Notes: a model not told the origin generated them from the letters alone. A DNA stretch of 64,000 nt from Labrys sp. KNU-23 (GCF_008330945.1 NZ_CP043489.1:806001-870000); one strand, 5' to 3'. Counted from the first letter of the stretch, positions 8,442 to 17,385 are shown. Translations and numbers: made by a program.

Positions 8442-9050
8442 CTAACCCAAAGCCACGCCGCGGTCTTCCAGGAAAGACAGCAGCCAGGGCTCGCCCAGGA
8501 ACACTTCGGCCTGGAAACCGGCCCGCCTCGCGCCTTCGACATTGGTGGGCAGATCGTCGAAGAAGATGGAGCTGCCGGGATCGATGCCAGCCTTCTCGGC
8601 CACCACCTGGAAGGAACGCAGCGAGGGCTTCTCATGCCCGATTTCATGGCTGAGATAGGGTTCGAAACCGGCCAGCACACCGCCCGACGCTTCCCTTACG
8701 AAATCCCAATGTTCCTGATTGGTGTTCGAGAAGATCATCACCCGGTTGCGCTTCGCCAGACGCTCCATGACGGCAAGCATGGAGGGATTGACAGCGAGAT
8801 GGCAGCTCCAATCTTCGACGAAAACGTCCCATGAAGCCTCATACCCGCCCGCCTCGGCCAATTGCTGGTGAAACAGGCGTATCGGCGTTCCCGTGCCCCA
8901 ACGCGATTGCCGGAACAGGCTCACCACGTCCTCTGCCGAGCAGGACGGGCGGCATCGCGAAGCCAGGCGTTCGAACAGGACGACATTGTCATGCTCGACC
9001 ACGACACCGCCGAGGTCGAAGACGAGCGCTTGGAACGGCGAGGACGACAT
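8442..9050 (-). CDS. HAD-family hydrolase (subfamily IA, YihX-like)
   Basis: 202 residues from the ATG at 9050, which has an AGGAAG ribosome binding site; an alternative ATG lies six codons earlier. The HAD core has motif I VFDLGGVVVEHD (nucleophile Asp, Gly in place of the second Asp, as in YihX-type sugar phosphatases), motif II MIFSNTNQEHWDF, and motif III/IV SSIFFDDLPTNVEGARRAGF. It is probably a phosphatase on small phosphate esters; the substrate cannot be read from the sequence. It is a single gene, convergent with the chromate transporter. Confidence 0.85.
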   Translation of the reverse strand: MSSSPFQALVFDLGGVVVEHDNVVLFERLASRCRPSCSAEDVVSLFRQSRWGTGTPIRLFHQQLAEAGGYEASWDVFVEDWSCHLAVNPSMLAVMERLAKRNRVMIFSNTNQEHWDFVREASGGVLAGFEPYLSHEIGHEKPSLRSFQVVAEKAGIDPGSSIFFDDLPTNVEGARRAGFQAEVFLGEPWLLSFLEDRGVALG

Positions 9051-9164
9051 GATGCTTCCTGCTTTCAACCCGAATCCAATGCAGCACTAGAAAAGCATTG
9101 CGGCGCCGATAGGTCCAACGGCGCCGCTCGATTATTTTTCGCCCCATATATACAAGTGGGTACT

Positions 9165-10739
9165 TCATTCCCCTTTCAGAGCGATGGCTGACGACGGCGC
9201 AACTTCCTGTTCGGCCTTGCCTACGGTCCGTGCCTGTCCGGATCCGAAGATCAGGTAGCTGAGAATGGCCAGCACGATCACGCCAATGCCGCCATAGAGC
9301 ATCACCAGCCCGAAGCCGTCGACCAGCGCAGAGTGGACGAGAGTGCCGGACGGATCCGCCCCGGCGAGCTTGGGCACGTCCTGGCTCAGGCTAGCGAGAT
9401 TGCCGGCGGCGACCTTCTCCGCCAGCGTCCGCAATTCCTCGGTTCCCAGCGCCGCCCCAAGGCTCGCCTGCAGCGAAGCCCGGATGCCTTCAACCAGGAC
9501 GAGACCCATTACCGCGATATTGATGGCCAGGGTGATCAGGCGGGCACTGATGTCGATGCCCGAGGCCATGCCGGCCCTGTCAGGCGACACCGAGGCGGTG
9601 GTGGTGTTGGTGGTGGGCGTCGAGGTGATGCCGATGCCCAGGCCCGCGATCAGGAGGCCCGGCAGCAGGGTCAGCCAATTGGCGCCCTCGATGCCGGCGC
9701 CTATCTTCATGGCGATGAAACCGAGGCCGATCGTCATCAGGCCAAGGGGGATGGCGATCCGGGCCTGATAACGCCGGCGCAGGGCCTCGCCGAGCGGCGG
9801 ACCGACCATGAAGGGCAATGTGTAGGCCAGGAGCAGCAGACCGGCCTGGGTGGCGTCATAGCCAAGACCGCTCGAGACATAGATCGGCAGATAGATGATG
9901 AAGGGCCAATAGCTGAAATTCATGCCGATGCAGCCCATGATCGCGCCCGAGAACTGGCGGATGCGAAACACCGAGAAGTCGAACATCGGATGCGGGCTGA
10001 CCTTTTCGGCCGCCAGAAAGGCAACGAAAGCGACGATCGCCATTGCGGCGACGCCCCAGCGCATGGCCGGTGCCAGGTCGACTCCCTGGGTGATCAGATA
10101 GGAGAAACCGAATACGGCCAGGGACAGCGTGACGATACCAGCCAGATCGATGCGCTTGGCCTGAGGATCACGCGATTCCCGGACGCCGACCGCGATGAGG
10201 AGCAGAGCCACACCGGCTAGCGGGACATGGATGAGGAAGACCCACTGCCAGTTTGAAAGCGAGACGATCAGACCACCGATCAGCGGGCCGAAGCCAAGGC
10301 CGACACCCGAGACGATGCCCCAGGCCGTGAAGGCCCGGCCGCGCTCGGCGCCCTCCTGGAACTGGTGCGAGAGCACCGCCACCGTGCACAGCAACATGGC
10401 GCCACCGGCCAGGCCTTGCAGGAAGCGAGCGATGATCAGCACCAGCGAATCCTGGGCGAGGCCGCAGATCAGCGAGGCCAGCGCGAAAGCGATGGTGGTG
10501 ATGATCATCACCCGTTTGCGGCCAAAACGATCGGCCAGGGTGCCGGTCGCCATCAAGACCGTGGTGCATGCAATGGTATAGGCGTTCATGATCCACTGCA
10601 GATCCTTGAAATCGGCCTTGAGCGCGGTTTCGAGGGTCGGCAGGATCACCGGCACGCTGGAAATCTCCAGCCCGAACAAGAGAGAAGCGAGACATACGCC
10701 CGCCAATGCGACAGCATTGCGCCCTATCTGAAAAGTCAT
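9165..10739 (-). CDS. MFS drug-resistance transporter, DHA2 (EmrB/QacA) family
   Basis: 524 residues with about 14 hydrophobic segments. Motif A GTLADRFGRKRVM follows the second span; motif C-like GIVSGVGLGFGPLIGG marks a proton-driven exporter of the DHA2 group. It would export toxic organic compounds. It is divergent from a LysR gene at 10890, which likely controls it. Confidence 0.88.
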   Translation of the reverse strand: MTFQIGRNAVALAGVCLASLLFGLEISSVPVILPTLETALKADFKDLQWIMNAYTIACTTVLMATGTLADRFGRKRVMIITTIAFALASLICGLAQDSLVLIIARFLQGLAGGAMLLCTVAVLSHQFQEGAERGRAFTAWGIVSGVGLGFGPLIGGLIVSLSNWQWVFLIHVPLAGVALLLIAVGVRESRDPQAKRIDLAGIVTLSLAVFGFSYLITQGVDLAPAMRWGVAAMAIVAFVAFLAAEKVSPHPMFDFSVFRIRQFSGAIMGCIGMNFSYWPFIIYLPIYVSSGLGYDATQAGLLLLAYTLPFMVGPPLGEALRRRYQARIAIPLGLMTIGLGFIAMKIGAGIEGANWLTLLPGLLIAGLGIGITSTPTTNTTTASVSPDRAGMASGIDISARLITLAINIAVMGLVLVEGIRASLQASLGAALGTEELRTLAEKVAAGNLASLSQDVPKLAGADPSGTLVHSALVDGFGLVMLYGGIGVIVLAILSYLIFGSGQARTVGKAEQEVAPSSAIALKGE

Positions 10740-10889
10740 GATCGAACAACCTGGTCCGGGGCCGGCGGCGATGGCCGCGCACTCCTCCCCGGCTCTTGAA
10801 AAAGACGGTTGTCCTCACATAGAAGATGGCCGATCATATAAAAAGACGATCATCATCTATTTCAGAAATGACAAAATGGTATTGATGCG

Positions 10890-11747
10890 ATGACGACGCT
10901 GGATGTCGATGCGGTCAAGGCCTTCGTGATGGTGGCGGACCTGCAGAGCTTCACCAGGGCCGCCGAAGCCCTGGCCAGCACGCAGGCGACGATCAGCGTC
11001 AAATTGCGGCGGCTGGAAGAAAAGCTCGGTGCGAGGCTGATCGAACGCACGCCACGACGGGTACGCCTGTCACCGCGCGGCGCTGCCTTCCTGCCCGCCG
11101 CACGCGATTTCATCGCCGCCCACGAGCGGGCGATCGCCGAGTTCGCCTCGGCGCCCTGCCGGCTCTCGCTCGGCTTCGTCGATCATGTCGCCGGCCCCGA
11201 ACTGCCTGCCCTGCTGGCGCAGCTCAACGCCCACGATCCGACGCTCACCTTGAAGGTGAAGATCGACACCACCACCATGCTGATGGCCGCCCTCGACGAA
11301 GGCGGGCTCGACGCCGTCATCGTCCACAATGAGGACGATCGCAGGCCGGGTACGCCGCTGTCGGCGACCCATTATGGCTGGTACGCTGCCCCGCATTTCG
11401 AATGGTGCAGGGAAAAGCCCCTGCCGCTCGCCATGCTGAGCATGTGCGAAACCTGCCCCGATCGCCTGCGCTCCACGGAAGCTCTCGAACGGGCGGGCCT
11501 GGCCTGGAGCGAGACCTTCGTCGGCGGCGGCGGCTCGGCCCTCAACCTTGCCGTCTCAGCCGGCGTCGCGGTCGCGGCCCTCGCCCATCGCGTCGCCCCG
11601 CCCGGCGTGGTCGAAGTCAGCGCCAAGCTCGGCCTGCCTCCCTTGCCGCCATCGCAAATCATCCTGCATTGCAACACTATGTCGCCGCGGGCGCGGGACG
11701 CCCTGCGCATCCTCACCACCGCCTTCCGGGAACACCGGACGACTTGA
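10890..11747 (+). CDS. LysR-family transcriptional regulator
   Basis: 285 residues. Helix-turn-helix at about 4-62 (VKAFVMVADLQSFTRAAEAL, QATISVKLRRLEEKLG), followed by ERTPRRVRLSPRG, which ends the LysR wing. The effector domain is shortened by some 15 residues compared with the usual 300. It lies 150 bases from the divergent DHA2 exporter gene. The AT-rich gap between them contains AAAAAGACGATCATCATC but no perfect dyad. Confidence 0.85.
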   Translation: MTTLDVDAVKAFVMVADLQSFTRAAEALASTQATISVKLRRLEEKLGARLIERTPRRVRLSPRGAAFLPAARDFIAAHERAIAEFASAPCRLSLGFVDHVAGPELPALLAQLNAHDPTLTLKVKIDTTTMLMAALDEGGLDAVIVHNEDDRRPGTPLSATHYGWYAAPHFEWCREKPLPLAMLSMCETCPDRLRSTEALERAGLAWSETFVGGGGSALNLAVSAGVAVAALAHRVAPPGVVEVSAKLGLPPLPPSQIILHCNTMSPRARDALRILTTAFREHRTT

Positions 11748-11762
11748 GGCGCCGAGGGAGCA

Positions 11763-12245
11763 TCATTCTTCCTCGTGCAGGCTGGAAAGCGGCAGCCCCT
11801 CGAAGCGCTTCAGCGTGTCCAGGACGATCGAGGTCTTCACGTGCTGCACGGAATCGTGCGGCAGCAAGACCTCGTTGACGAAGCGCGACAGGCCGGCAAG
11901 CCCGCGTGTCGCCACCTTGAGGTGGTAGTCCATCTCGCCGGTCAGGGCATAGGCCTCGAGCACTTCGGGCAGGTCGTTGACAAGCTGGGCGAATTTGCGG
12001 GCATTGTCGTGGTTATGGGTGGCGAGCGTCACGGAGATCACCACCAGGAGGTCGAGCCCGACCTTGTGCGGATCGAGGCTGGCCTGGTAGCCACAGATCA
12101 CTCCTGATGCCTCCAGGCGGGAGCGCCGGCGCGAGCATTGCGAAGCCGATAGCGCGATCTTCTCCGAAAGCTCGATATTGGTCAGGCGGCCGTCACGCTG
12201 CAGCTCCCGCAGGATTCGCAGATCGTAGGCGTCGAGATCGATCAT
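11763..12245 (-). CDS. Lrp/AsnC-family regulator, probable hppD regulator
   Basis: 160 residues from the ATG at 12245, giving the typical MIDLDAYDLRILRELQRDGR start; in-frame starts at 12266 and 12281 are possible but overlap the dyads upstream. HTH at about 18-50 (TNIELSEKIALSASQCSRRRSRLE), then the RAM effector domain with GEMDYHLKVATRGLAGLSRF. Divergent Lrp/hppD pairs are common in alphaproteobacteria, where the regulator responds to tyrosine or phenylalanine breakdown products. It is convergent, by 15 bases, with the LysR gene. Confidence 0.88.
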   Translation of the reverse strand: MIDLDAYDLRILRELQRDGRLTNIELSEKIALSASQCSRRRSRLEASGVICGYQASLDPHKVGLDLLVVISVTLATHNHDNARKFAQLVNDLPEVLEAYALTGEMDYHLKVATRGLAGLSRFVNEVLLPHDSVQHVKTSIVLDTLKRFEGLPLSSLHEEE

Positions 12246-12264
12246 TGCATCAATTCGGGATTTC

Positions 12265-12321
12265 ATGCACGCTTCGTGCATAGTTTTTGCCGAACACGCG
12301 AAAGATGCAAGCACATTGCAT
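12265..12321. promoter_or_regulatory. Paired Lrp-type operator sites upstream of hppD
   Basis: Two perfect dyads with the same outer half-site: ATGCACG-CTT-CGTGCAT at 12265-12281 and ATGCAA-GCACA-TTGCAT at 12305-12321, centres 40 bases apart (about four helical turns). They lie in the divergent lrp/hppD gap, where an Lrp octamer would bind. Confidence 0.55.
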
Positions 12322-12389
12322 GCGCAGGGTGGCACAATTCCTCTCAAAGTGAAGGCGCGTCATCGCCCCTTCGCAACCAGGAGGAAATT

Positions 12390-13493
12390 ATGGGGCCTTT
12401 CCCGCATGATGCGCCGCCGGCGGCCATCACTCCCGACAATCCCGCCGGAACGGATGGGTTCGAATTCGTCGAATTCGCCCATCCCGAACCCGCCAAGCTC
12501 CAGGCGCTGTTCACCAGCATGGGCTATGTGCCGGTTGCCACCCACAAGACCAAGGACATCACGGTCTGGCGCCAGGGCGACATCAACTACATCGTCAATG
12601 CCGAGCCCGGCAGCCACGCCATGCGCTTCGTCGAGACCCACGGCCCCTGCGCACCCGCCATGGCCTGGCGCGTGGTCGACGCGAGGCACGCCTTTGAGCA
12701 TGCGGTGGCCCGAGGCGCCACGCCCTATGAAGGCAATGACAAGACGCTGGACGTGCCGGCCATCGTCGGCATAGGCGGTTCCCTGCTCTATTTCATCGAC
12801 GCCTATGGCGAAAAGGGCTCTGCCTATACCCAGGAATTCGATTGGCTGGGCGAGCCTGATCCAAAGCCGGCAGGCGTCGGCTTCTACTATCTCGACCACC
12901 TCACCCATAATGTCTATCGCGGCAACATGGACAAATGGTGGGCCTTCTACCGCGAGTTGTTCGGCTTCAAGCAGATCCATTTCTTCAACATCGACGGCCG
13001 CATCACCGGCCTCGTCAGCCGTGCCATCACCTCGCCCTGCGGCAAGATCCGCATCCCGCTCAACGAGTCCAAGGACGACACCAGCCAGATCGAGGAATTC
13101 CTCAAGAAATATCATGGCGAAGGCATCCAGCACATCGCCGTCGGCACCGAGGGGATCTACGACGCGGTCGACAAATTGGCCGCTAACAACCTGAAATTCA
13201 TGCCGGGACCGCCCGACACCTATTACGAGCGTTCTCATGCCAGGGTGAACGGCCATGACGAGCCGATCGAGCGCATGAAGAAGCATGGTATCCTGATCGA
13301 TGGCGAAGGCGTGCAGGACGGCGGCATGACCAAGATCCTGCTGCAGATCTTCTCGAAGACGGTAATCGGCCCGATCTTCTTCGAATTCATCCAGCGCAAG
13401 GGCGACGAAGGCTTCGGCGAGGGCAATTTCCGCGCCTTGTTCGAGTCGATCGAAGAAGACCAGATCCGGCGCGGCGCCCTGGCCGCGGAGTAA
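12390..13493 (+). CDS. hppD: 4-Hydroxyphenylpyruvate dioxygenase
   Basis: 367 residues from the ATG at 12390, preceded by AGGAGG. The enzyme turns 4-hydroxyphenylpyruvate and O2 into homogentisate and CO2 in tyrosine catabolism. Two vicinal-oxygen-chelate domains are present. Iron ligands are the first His in YLDHLTHNV (170), the His in GIQHIAV (about 249), and the Glu in FFEFIQRKG (about 331); the FFEFIQRKG and GFGEGNF blocks are diagnostic. The length is normal for the bacterial enzyme. It stands alone, with an Lrp-type regulator upstream and a terminator downstream; homogentisate dioxygenase is not in the window. Confidence 0.95.
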   Translation: MGPFPHDAPPAAITPDNPAGTDGFEFVEFAHPEPAKLQALFTSMGYVPVATHKTKDITVWRQGDINYIVNAEPGSHAMRFVETHGPCAPAMAWRVVDARHAFEHAVARGATPYEGNDKTLDVPAIVGIGGSLLYFIDAYGEKGSAYTQEFDWLGEPDPKPAGVGFYYLDHLTHNVYRGNMDKWWAFYRELFGFKQIHFFNIDGRITGLVSRAITSPCGKIRIPLNESKDDTSQIEEFLKKYHGEGIQHIAVGTEGIYDAVDKLAANNLKFMPGPPDTYYERSHARVNGHDEPIERMKKHGILIDGEGVQDGGMTKILLQIFSKTVIGPIFFEFIQRKGDEGFGEGNFRALFESIEEDQIRRGALAAE

Positions 13494-13517
13494 ACCGCTT
13501 CAGGAACTCAAAGAAGG

Positions 13518-13553
13518 AGCCGACGCCATCACGGCGTCGGCTTTGTTGTCTTT
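13518..13553 (+). terminator. Rho-independent terminator of hppD
   Basis: Perfect 10-bp stem AGCCGACGCC / GGCGTCGGCT (13518-13527, 13533-13542) with a 5-base loop, followed by TTGTTGTCTTT, 24 bases after the hppD stop codon. Confidence 0.85.
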
Positions 13554-13557
13554 ACCT

Positions 13558-14523
13558 TTAGCCCGCGGCAGCGGCGAGGCCTGCCTCAGCCTCGGATTCG
13601 AAGCGATCCCCAACCGCAAGGCCGTGCGACTTTGCAAAGCTGGCCGCCGATTGCTTCTGCCCGGCATCGTTGCGGACGGTGGCAATCTCGATCAGCCCGC
13701 CCTGCACAGCGATCGCAATCGCTTGTTCGCCGATGGCAGCAATTTCTCCCGGCTTTCCAGCGACATCGCCGAAACGACGCACCGGCCGCAGGACGCTGCC
13801 GAACAGGCGAACCTTCCTGCCCTGCACCACCGTCCAGGCGCCCGGAGCCGGATCGCAGCCCCGGATGAGATTGTGGACGGCCTCGGCATGCGCATTCCAG
13901 TTGATCCTGGCCTCGGCCTCGCGGCACCAGCCTTCATAGGAGGCGAGGTCCTCGTCCTGGACATGCTCGGAGTGATGTCCGGCCACCACCAGATCCGCGG
14001 CCTCGAGCATGGCCTCCACGCCGAGCGGGAACAGATGATCGAAATAGACGCTGCCGAGCGTGTCGTTTGGGCCGATCGCGACAGTCTTCTGCAGGATCAC
14101 CGGCCCCTCGTCGAGCCCGTCCGTTGGCCGGAAGATGGTGAGACCCGTCTGCCTGTCCCCCTTGATGATCGGCCAGTTGATCGAGCTCGGGCCCCGATAG
14201 AACGGCAGCAGGGACGGATGATACTGGATCGTGCCGTGCCTGGGGATGTTGACGAAGGACTGCGGTGCAAATTGCAGCACATAGGCCATGACGGCGAGAT
14301 CGACATCGAGAGCGCGCAAGGCGCCTTCGGCCGCCGGGCTCTTGAGATTGGGCAATTGGAACAGCTTGAGTCCCCGTTCCTCGGCCGCGAGGCGGAGCGG
14401 ATCGGGCCGCGCGCCGGGCTTTTCGGGAGCACAGAAGACGGCCGCCACCTCGTCGCCGCGGGCCAGAAAGGCTTCCAGCACGCTCTTGCCGAACGCTTGC
14501 TGGCCAATGATTGCGATACGCAT
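13558..14523 (-). CDS. Formyltransferase/10-formyl-THF hydrolase-like protein (ALDH1L1 N-terminal type)
   Basis: 321 residues. It resembles the N-terminal hydrolase part of 10-formyltetrahydrofolate dehydrogenase more than Met-tRNA formyltransferase: RIAIIGQQAFGKSV start, DPLRLAAEERGL, RHGTIQYHPSLLPFYRG, SSINWPIIKGD, DGLDEGPVILQK, and later EAEARINWNAHAEAVHNLIRG. His102 and Asp138 match the catalytic His/Asp pair of the human enzyme (106/142) with a constant offset. The predicted chemistry removes the formyl group of 10-formyl-THF. An aldehyde dehydrogenase gene lies upstream on the same strand, 90 bases away, mirroring the fused eukaryotic protein. No acyl-carrier-like linker domain is evident, and the tail beyond 220 is the usual formyltransferase C-terminal domain. 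Confidence 0.82.
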   Translation of the reverse strand: MRIAIIGQQAFGKSVLEAFLARGDEVAAVFCAPEKPGARPDPLRLAAEERGLKLFQLPNLKSPAAEGALRALDVDLAVMAYVLQFAPQSFVNIPRHGTIQYHPSLLPFYRGPSSINWPIIKGDRQTGLTIFRPTDGLDEGPVILQKTVAIGPNDTLGSVYFDHLFPLGVEAMLEAADLVVAGHHSEHVQDEDLASYEGWCREAEARINWNAHAEAVHNLIRGCDPAPGAWTVVQGRKVRLFGSVLRPVRRFGDVAGKPGEIAAIGEQAIAIAVQGGLIEIATVRNDAGQKQSAASFAKSHGLAVGDRFESEAEAGLAAAAG

Positions 14524-14613
14524 GATTTCTCCATGAATTCAGGCAAAGAAGGTCCGTCCCCGCTCGCGCGGGGTTGGAAAACGTTCCATGTCGTTGGGGA
14601 GGCCGGCGTCTCG

Positions 14614-16068
14614 TCAGGCGCCGGTGTTGATCCACACCGCCTTGGGCTCGGTGAAATTGTCGATGGCGGCATCGCCATGCTCGCGGCCGAAGCCTGAATC
14701 ACGGGCCCCGCCCCAGGGCAGGCGGACGTCGGTGGGACCATAGGTGTTGACCCAGACCGTGCCGGCCTTCAGTCGCCGGGTGAAGCGATGGGCCCGGCCG
14801 ATATCGCCTGTCCACACACCTGCCGCCAGGCCGTAGACCGTGCCATTGGCCAGGCGGATCGCCTCTTCCTCGTCCTTGAAGGGAATGACAGCCGCGACGG
14901 GCCCGAAGATCTCTTCCTGGGAAATGCGCATTTCGTGCTGGACGCCGGCAAAGACGGTCGGCTCGACGAAATACCCGGTCTTGCCATGCCTGGCGCCGCC
15001 TGCGACGACCGAAGCGCCCTCCTTGCGGCCAATGTCGATATAACCAAGCACCCGCTTCATCTGCACCTCGGAAACCAGCGGGCCCATGCTCGTCGAAGCC
15101 TCCAGGGGGTCGCCGACACGGATCGAGCGGGCGCGGGCCGCCAATCGCTCGACCATCTCGTCATAGACGCTCTCATGCACGAGGATGCGCGAGCCGGCGG
15201 AGCAGACCTGTCCGGTGTTGAAGAAGATGCCGGCTCCGGCCGCCTTGGCGGCCGCATCAAGATCGGCATCCGGGAAGACGATGTTGGCCGACTTGCCGCC
15301 CAGCTCGAGCGTTACGCGCTTGAGATTGCCGATCGCCCCCTGCAGGATCTGGCGCCCGACCACGGGCGAGCCGGTGAAGGTGATCTTGTCGACATCCATG
15401 TGGTCGACGAGCGCCTGGCCGGCGATCTTGCCGAATCCGGGCACGACATTGAGCACCCCAGCCGGGAAACCTGCCTCCAGCGCGAGTTCGCCGATCTTCA
15501 GGGCCGTGAGAGGGGTGAGCTCGGCCGGCTTGAGCACGACGGTGCAACCGCAGGCCAGAGCGGGCGCGATCTTCCACATGCCGATCATCAGCGGGAAGTT
15601 CCAGGGGATGATGGCGCCGACCACTCCCAGAGGCTCGCGCACCGTATAGGTCAGTGCATCGGTGCGGGCGGGAATGACCTGGCCGTTAATCTTGTCGGCC
15701 ATGCCGGCATAATAGGTGAGCGTGTCGAGGACCGCAGGCAGATCCTGGCGGCGGATGGCAGAGACGGTCTTGCCGGAATCGAGGCTCTCCAGCCGCACCA
15801 GTTCGTCTTCGTCGCGACGGATCAGATCGGCCAGCTTCAGCAACAGAGCGCCTCTTTCGCTGGCCTTCGTCCGCGACCAACTACCTTCGAAGGCAGTACG
15901 GGCCGAGCGCACGGCGGCATCGACATCGCCGGCATCCGCTTCCGCCACCCGGGCCACGACCTCGCCGGTCGCGGGGTTGAGCGTCTCGAAACTGCGACCG
16001 GAAGCGGCGGCGACGCGCCGGCCGTCGATCAGAAGATCATGGATGTCGCCGTAAACCCGTTTAAGCAC
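14614..16068 (-). CDS. Aldehyde dehydrogenase (NAD(P)+)
   Basis: 484 residues, full-length ALDH superfamily protein. IIPWNFPLMIGMWKIAPAL at about 153-171, FTGSPVVGRQI, catalytic Glu255 in VTLELGG, catalytic Cys289 in FFNTGQVCSAGSR, and the cofactor/exit motif EEIFGPVAAVIPF. It oxidises an aldehyde to the acid. It is transcribed upstream of, and probably with, the formyltransferase-hydrolase gene at 13558, so it may act in one-carbon or formyl-folate metabolism, although ordinary aldehyde detoxification cannot be excluded. It is divergent from a ModE-like regulator at 16309. Confidence 0.9.
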   Translation of the reverse strand: MLKRVYGDIHDLLIDGRRVAAASGRSFETLNPATGEVVARVAEADAGDVDAAVRSARTAFEGSWSRTKASERGALLLKLADLIRRDEDELVRLESLDSGKTVSAIRRQDLPAVLDTLTYYAGMADKINGQVIPARTDALTYTVREPLGVVGAIIPWNFPLMIGMWKIAPALACGCTVVLKPAELTPLTALKIGELALEAGFPAGVLNVVPGFGKIAGQALVDHMDVDKITFTGSPVVGRQILQGAIGNLKRVTLELGGKSANIVFPDADLDAAAKAAGAGIFFNTGQVCSAGSRILVHESVYDEMVERLAARARSIRVGDPLEASTSMGPLVSEVQMKRVLGYIDIGRKEGASVVAGGARHGKTGYFVEPTVFAGVQHEMRISQEEIFGPVAAVIPFKDEEEAIRLANGTVYGLAAGVWTGDIGRAHRFTRRLKAGTVWVNTYGPTDVRLPWGGARDSGFGREHGDAAIDNFTEPKAVWINTGA

Positions 16069-16082
16069 GTTAAAGCTCCCAC

Positions 16083-16267
16083 ATATGTATTATTGTGCAT
16101 ATTTCGCATTCTTGCTGGCGACGCAGATCGTCGGGCGCAAGACAGCAATGATGCTAGTTAGCCAATAAAATCATGGGAATATGAGATCTTCTGCTTATAA
16201 AAGAGAGCGGAGTTATGAACGTATGATCCTATGTCGCGGTCAATATAATATGTTTTACATTTCATAT
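16083..16267. promoter_or_regulatory. AT-rich dyads in the ALDH/ModE-like regulator gap
   Basis: Two dyads of the form ATATG-N10-CATAT (16083-16102) and ATATG-N9-CATAT (16249-16267) flank the divergent gap, each close to one start codon. The second is extended by CAATAT / ATATTG on its flanks. ModE-type proteins bind TATAT-rich palindromes, so these are candidate sites for the 16309 product. Confidence 0.4.
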
Positions 16268-16308
16268 ATTGCAGCACCGGCCTCAAGGCCTCGAAGCGGG
16301 GAAGCAGC

Positions 16309-17385
16309 ATGATCCGGATCGAGATCGAGCCCGTTTGGCGTTTTCGCCGGCAGGAAGACGCACAATCGCTCCAGGTCATGCTGGATTTCCTGGCCGAGAT
16401 CCGCGCCACCGGAAAGATCACCGCTGCCGCGGACAAGGCGAATGTCTCCTATCGCCACGCCTGGAACCTGATCGAGAAATGGTCCGAGTTCTTCAGCACG
16501 CCAATCGTCGTCCGCAAGCAAGGCAGCGGTACCAGCCTCACGCCCTTCGGGGAGAAGCTGGTCTGGGCCGGACAGCGGCTGGAAGCGCGGCTGGGCCCGC
16601 TGCTGCAGAACCTCTCGCAGGAACTGGAAACCGAGATCAACCAGATGCTGCCGCACGGGCCGCTGGTCCTGCGCATCCATGCCAGCCACGGCTTTGCCGT
16701 GCCCAAGCTGCGCGAGCTTCTCAGCCGCGAGCCGGACATCGACATCGATTTTCGCTATGTCAGCAACCAGAGTTCCCTGGTCTCGCTGGTCCATGACGGC
16801 TGCGATCTTGCCGGCATGCATCTGCCGCAGGGCGAGCTGCGCAGGCGCGCGATCGCCGCCAGCAAGGGCTGGCTCAACCCCAACCTTCATCGCGTAATCT
16901 CCTTCGTCACCCGCGAGGTCGGCCTGATCGTGCGGCCCGGCAATCCGCGCGGCATCGACAAGCTGGAAAGGCTCCTCGACCCCACGATTCGTTTCGTCAA
17001 CCGCGATCCGGATTCGGGCACCCGGCTCGTTTTCGAGCAGCTTCTGGCCCAGCACGCCATCGATGGCAGCCGCATCAATGGCTACGAACACTCCGAATTC
17101 ACCCACGCCGCCGTAGCCGCCTATGTCGCCAGCGGTCTCGCCGACGTCGCCTTCGGAGTCGAGGCGGCGGCCCGGCAGTTCGGCCTCGATTTCGTGCGCC
17201 TCCTGACCGAAGATTACGTCTTCGTGTGCCATAAGCAGATTCTCGAACTTCCAGCCATGCAGCGCGTGCTGGCGGTCATGCGCGGCAAGGAGTTCCATAC
17301 CGCCATCTCTCAATTGCCCGGCTATCGCGTGAAGGAGGCCGGCGCGATCAAGACCATCAGGGACGTCTTCCGCCGGTCGGAGTAG
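16309..17385 (+). CDS. ModE-like HTH regulator with periplasmic-binding-type effector domain
   Basis: 358 residues. Residues about 18-95 match the LysR/ModE-type winged helix: SLQVMLDFLAEIRATGKITAAAD, YRHAWNLIEKWSEFF, RKQGSGTSLTPFGEKLVWA. Residues about 125-340 form a solute-binding-protein fold of the PBP-like domain found in some molybdate/tungstate regulators (DCDLAGMHLPQGE-like segment, VRPGNPRGI, RFVNRDPDSGTR, VAAYVASGLADVAFGVEA). The product is cytoplasmic, with no signal peptide. Proteins of this layout often sit beside formate or molybdoenzyme genes. Here it is divergent from the aldehyde dehydrogenase/formyl-hydrolase pair, its likely target. The ligand is unknown. Confidence 0.8.
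   Translation: MIRIEIEPVWRFRRQEDAQSLQVMLDFLAEIRATGKITAAADKANVSYRHAWNLIEKWSEFFSTPIVVRKQGSGTSLTPFGEKLVWAGQRLEARLGPLLQNLSQELETEINQMLPHGPLVLRIHASHGFAVPKLRELLSREPDIDIDFRYVSNQSSLVSLVHDGCDLAGMHLPQGELRRRAIAASKGWLNPNLHRVISFVTREVGLIVRPGNPRGIDKLERLLDPTIRFVNRDPDSGTRLVFEQLLAQHAIDGSRINGYEHSEFTHAAVAAYVASGLADVAFGVEAAARQFGLDFVRLLTEDYVFVCHKQILELPAMQRVLAVMRGKEFHTAISQLPGYRVKEAGAIKTIRDVFRRSE

Noticed and set aside
14788..16161. Plus-strand open frame opposite the aldehyde dehydrogenase
   Set aside because: Shadow of a gene with intact catalytic Cys and Glu; the composition is typical of GC-rich antisense frames.
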